Under the pieces are notes generated by a model. It was not told the origin of the DNA. It saw only the letters and a list, made by a program, of their open reading frames with translations, and searched no databases. A stretch of DNA of 64,000 nt. Source: Straminergon stramineum (lineage: Eukaryota; Streptophyta; Bryopsida; Hypnales; Calliergonaceae). The DNA lies in NCBI GenBank assembly GCA_963920665.1, contig OY987271.1:15193350-15257349 (forward strand), in the 5' to 3' direction. Position numbers and translations under genes: made by a program. This document shows positions 60,732 to 64,000 of the stretch, piece after piece. Numbering within the stretch: the first letter of the stretch is position 1; every line of letters begins with the position of its first letter.

Positions 60732-63700
60732 TAGGTGAGCATAAATGTTCTTTTGTGAGCGTTGGTGATTGAAAAGTGCATGTTAGAATACAATATGGTT
60801 CAAATTACAAAGTTCTTTGTATAGTTTCCTACTCGATTTCCTTTGAGCTTTGCCATCAACTATGTTTTAACTTTTAGGCATTTATGTGTATGATCAAACT
60901 AAAAAAACATGTATTCTAATTTTAATAGATAGACCACTCTCTTACTAGACAATGTTTGATGATGTTTAGTTTTTAGAACATGTTTGAATATTTGAATGTA
61001 CATCATTAGGTAATTATTTTTTTATATCTTGTCAAGATATCTCATTGACAAAGGTTTTGAGCCTTTTGCAGGAAAGACAAGGATTTTTTACAAGTGCAAA
61101 GTGACCATAGTAAAAGACTGTGCAATGTTATACCAAGTCTTGAGAAATTCTTGAAGGATTTGAAAGCATCTCCAAAGACCAAGGTCTTGAATAGAAATCA
61201 ATGCATACATCTTTTTAGCAAATTCATATTGGCCATGGAGGGGATTCACAAAATGTTGTCAAGTGCTACTGGGGATCTCAAGTTCCAATCTATTTTTGAA
61301 GAATTGTATTGTCTTCAAAAGAAAGTGGAGATTGTAGGAAATAATTGCATTGAACAAGACCGTTGGTGTGAAGCAGCTATATTTCAACTCCAAAACAAAG
61401 AGACTTTCCACGAGTTGCTTTTAGAAATGAAGTGTTGTTATGATACAGCAAGGGATATATACTTGTTCCACCATTCGAAGCAATCAAATGATATCCTACC
61501 TATTCAATTTGATGCAGTTACTTATGAAAAAGTCCTTGAAGATGGAGAAGAACTAAAGAAGAAGCTTGAATTTGTAGTTCAAGAAGAAGTCTCAAAGGAT
61601 TATCAAATAGTGCAACATCTATTGTTGAGACTTAGAAATTTGGATCGAGTGGATGGTGGAGACTTGGATGCTTTGGAGGTTTCTAATGCTTTGAAACCAT
61701 TGAAATTAATCAAAAAAATTGGAAAAGGAGAACTTGGAGGTGTGTATGAATCGAATTGGTTTGGCCTTCCATGTGCTACAAAAGTGTTGAAGGGCAATCT
61801 TGAAGATCTCAAGAACAATCGAAGAGAGGTTGGCATCTTGTCAGGCTTGAGCCATCCAAATCTCATTCAATTTTTTGGTTGTGGGATTATAAAAAAAGTT
61901 GATGAAAATCCAATGGAAGATGAAATTGGTGCTATGCATTTTGTGATGCAATGGAAGAAATCAAGCTTATTTCAAACAATGAAAAATGTTATTCAATTTT
62001 TTGGTTTTGGAAATACCCAAAGAATTGATGAAAATCCTATGGTACATGAAATTCATGAAATGCATTTGGTGATGGAATTGATGGATTCAAACCTATCTAC
62101 CATATTGAAGAAAGCAAGAAGACCTTTACCCTATCATCTTGCAATTGACATCATGCACCAAATTGCAAAAGGTGTGTATTGCCTTCATGACATGCAAGTT
62201 GCTCATCTTGACTTGAAACCTGATAATGTGTTGTCAAGTTATATACCTATAGAAGATTTGAATCCTCATCACATATTCAAGATCATGGATTATGGTACTT
62301 GTCAATTGGAGGTGTTGAGTAATCCAAAAAATCCAAAGCCAACAAAGTGTCCTATTGGAACACCAAGATATATGTCGCCTGAAATGATCAAGGGAAGTAA
62401 AACTCCATTGCATCCATTTCGAGCTGATGTGTGGTCATTTGCCATGATTTGTTCAGAGATTCTATCTAGAAAGGTTCCATACTATGGATTGGAAGCAAAA
62501 GAATTTCGTGATCAAATTTCATGTACACATGGCAATAGTAGTAAAAGCTTACGACCAGACCTACCAAACAATTGCAAAGAACTCACAGACTTAATTCAAG
62601 AATGTTGGTCTCAAGACCCTCTTCAACGACCAACATTTTCTGAAATTTGTGAAAGGCTCACAAGTTTGAAGGTATCTTTTTTGAAGGGAACATATTCACG
62701 TGAAATGGTTCCACAATTTGGTTCAATTTGCTCCTCAAGAGATTCCGAGTCTATTGTAGACCATGTTCGAAAGGTATAAAATGACTCCACTACAAATCTT
62801 ATATAGTCATGTTTGATTTTTGTACTTACCATTGATACTTGATATTTGTAGATTTATTTTTGTATGAATGATTTGATAAATATGACTTTTGTGTTTGTAT
62901 AGGTGGATGAGAAAGTTGCACCTCCAAAGGAAGTTCCTATTGATTTGGAGCATCAATTGTGTAAAGCTAAGGCGCTTTTGGAACTAAATTATATTGGAAT
63001 TGTAGGCATGGGTGGAATTGGCAAGACCACACTAGCAAAAGCAATACTTGGTGATGCCAAAGTGAAGTCCTTATACAATGCATCATGTTTTGTTTCACAA
63101 TCCACAAATGCTCAAAGTTCGTATGATATGTTGTGTGAGATATTACCCAAACTTGGGAATGATAAAAAACCCAAGAATTTGGAAGATGCACAAGAGATGA
63201 TGAAAGAAATCTTGGTTGGAAAGAATGTTCTTTTAGTATTGGATGATGTCAAGGATGAAGCCTTGGTGCATGACATTGTGCCCCCCAACATTGTACAAGC
63301 TAGCAAGGGTACTACAATAATTCTCACGACACGCAAATGGAACACAATAAAATCATTTGTCAACATTGCGGGAAAGTTGGATGTGGAATTGTTGGATGAA
63401 AAGGCAGCAACAACGCTTTTCACCACTCACCTTTGTTGGGGTGTAGCTCCTTTACCTTCAGACTTTGAGGACTATTGCAAGCATGTTGTGAAAGCTTGCA
63501 AAGGCTTGCCATTGAGCCTAAAAGTCATAGGTTCATTTCTCCGCAATAAAAAGAAGTTGCGAAGTTGGGAACGTGCATTACAAAGGATAGCAAGAGGAAG
63601 AAATTTGGAAGGTGATGAAGAAATTTGGAACACCTTGAAAATAAGCTATGATGGATTGAACAATGGTGTTGAAAAAGGGATGTTTTTGGATGTGGCTTGT

Positions 63701-63946
63701 TTCTTTTGTCGAGATGTATATCCATCTGGCATATCAAGAGAGTCTATCTTGTACATGTGGTCTAAAAATGGTATCCTTCCTGTGACCGAATTGGAAAGAT
63801 TGATTGACATGTCATTGTTGAAGCTCAATGAAGATGGTGACATTCTAGAAATGCATGACCAACTCCGTGACATGGGACGAAGGATTGCTGAAGGTTCAAG
63901 AATTCGGAAGGCATCCATGATTCCGGAACTTGGTTTTACAAGCAAG
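60691..63946 (+). CDS. Kinase-NB-ARC immune receptor (PK-NBS-LRR type), 3' end outside the window
   Basis: Exons 60691-60734, 61072-62773 and 62903-63946 join with phases 2, 0 and 0, giving 930 residues before the next intron (GT at 63947). The start 'MASFWKYLGFAWSN' in the 44-nt first exon is chosen because the phases fit and the second exon has no in-frame ATG near its acceptor. Residues about 20-190 are helical and Cys/Leu-rich, possibly a HeLo/MLKL-like bundle. Kinase: glycine loop GKGELGGV (about 232), Lys 252, HLDLKPDN (about 393, so non-RD), DYG (421) in place of DFG, GTPRYMSPE. NB-ARC: P-loop GMGGIGKTT (617), kinase-2 LLVLDDV (692), RNBS-B TTIILTTR (719), GLPL (783), 'MFLDVACFF', MHD (899). 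Leucine-rich repeats are expected beyond the window. NLRs of this kind detect pathogen molecules and trigger defence; kinase-NBS fusions are a bryophyte class. A 42-residue duplication lies in the kinase N-lobe. Confidence 0.93.
61865..62116 (+). repeat. Tandem 126-bp duplication inside the kinase domain
   Basis: 61865-61990 and 61991-62116 both encode 'IQFFG-G', then 'DENPM--EI--MH-VM' at the same spacing. The unit is exactly 42 codons, so the frame is kept. The second copy reads on normally into 'LPYHLAIDIMHQIAKG'; the first therefore looks like the extra one, with a diverged tail. Confidence 0.9.
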
Positions 63947-64000
63947 GTAATCTTTTAACAGTACAAGTAGGTGCAAATAAGACATTTTCTTATTATACTT

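Noticed and set aside
62967..63945. Minus-strand frames opposite the NB-ARC exon
   Set aside because: Antisense shadows of a well-supported coding exon.

Overview
The window looks like nuclear DNA of a land plant, most probably a moss. Genes carry GT-AG introns, intergenic DNA is very AT-rich and packed with small transposons, and the right edge holds a protein kinase fused to NB-ARC. That kinase-NBS(-LRR) architecture is known as a bryophyte, chiefly moss, class of immune receptor. The genus cannot be fixed from the sequence. No rRNA, tRNA, organellar or CRISPR feature was found.

Layout: (1) 1-3711, the 3' part of a two-domain alpha/beta-hydrolase gene (+) with four exons in view; three degenerate units of about 260 bp lie just upstream. 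(2) 3.7-12.4 kb, AT-rich DNA filled with short inverted-repeat transposons, several nested, and a 2.4 kb element bounded by inverted repeats that contains a minisatellite. (3) 12,467-13,389 (-), an intronless, G+C-rich iron permease gene (FTR1 family) whose frame breaks at three GGGG tracts. (4) 14-49 kb, a gene-poor stretch with more TTAA-flanked miniature elements (piggyBac-like termini), foldback elements, a probable solo LTR, microsatellites and a few unidentified candidate exons. (5) 49,987-53,938 (+), a decayed MOSC/mARC-type molybdenum-cofactor protein gene with at least three nonsense codons and a broken splice donor. (6) 55.2-56.7 kb, G+C-rich DNA with candidate first exons. (7) 60,691 to beyond 64,000 (+), a kinase-NB-ARC receptor gene starting with a 44-nt coding exon and continuing past the window.

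The genes do not form a pathway. The shared theme is a gene-sparse, transposon-dense plant chromosome. At least five internally different families of miniature elements carry nearly the same TTAA-flanked terminus (TTAACCCC-T-AAGG-CC and its reverse), which suggests one transposase mobilised them all. The best observations are this superfamily, a 42-residue tandem duplication inside the kinase N-lobe of the receptor, the Ser-to-Gly change in one hydrolase domain, the three G-tract frameshifts of FTR1, and the MOSC pseudogene, which has no long open reading frame and is recognisable only exon by exon.
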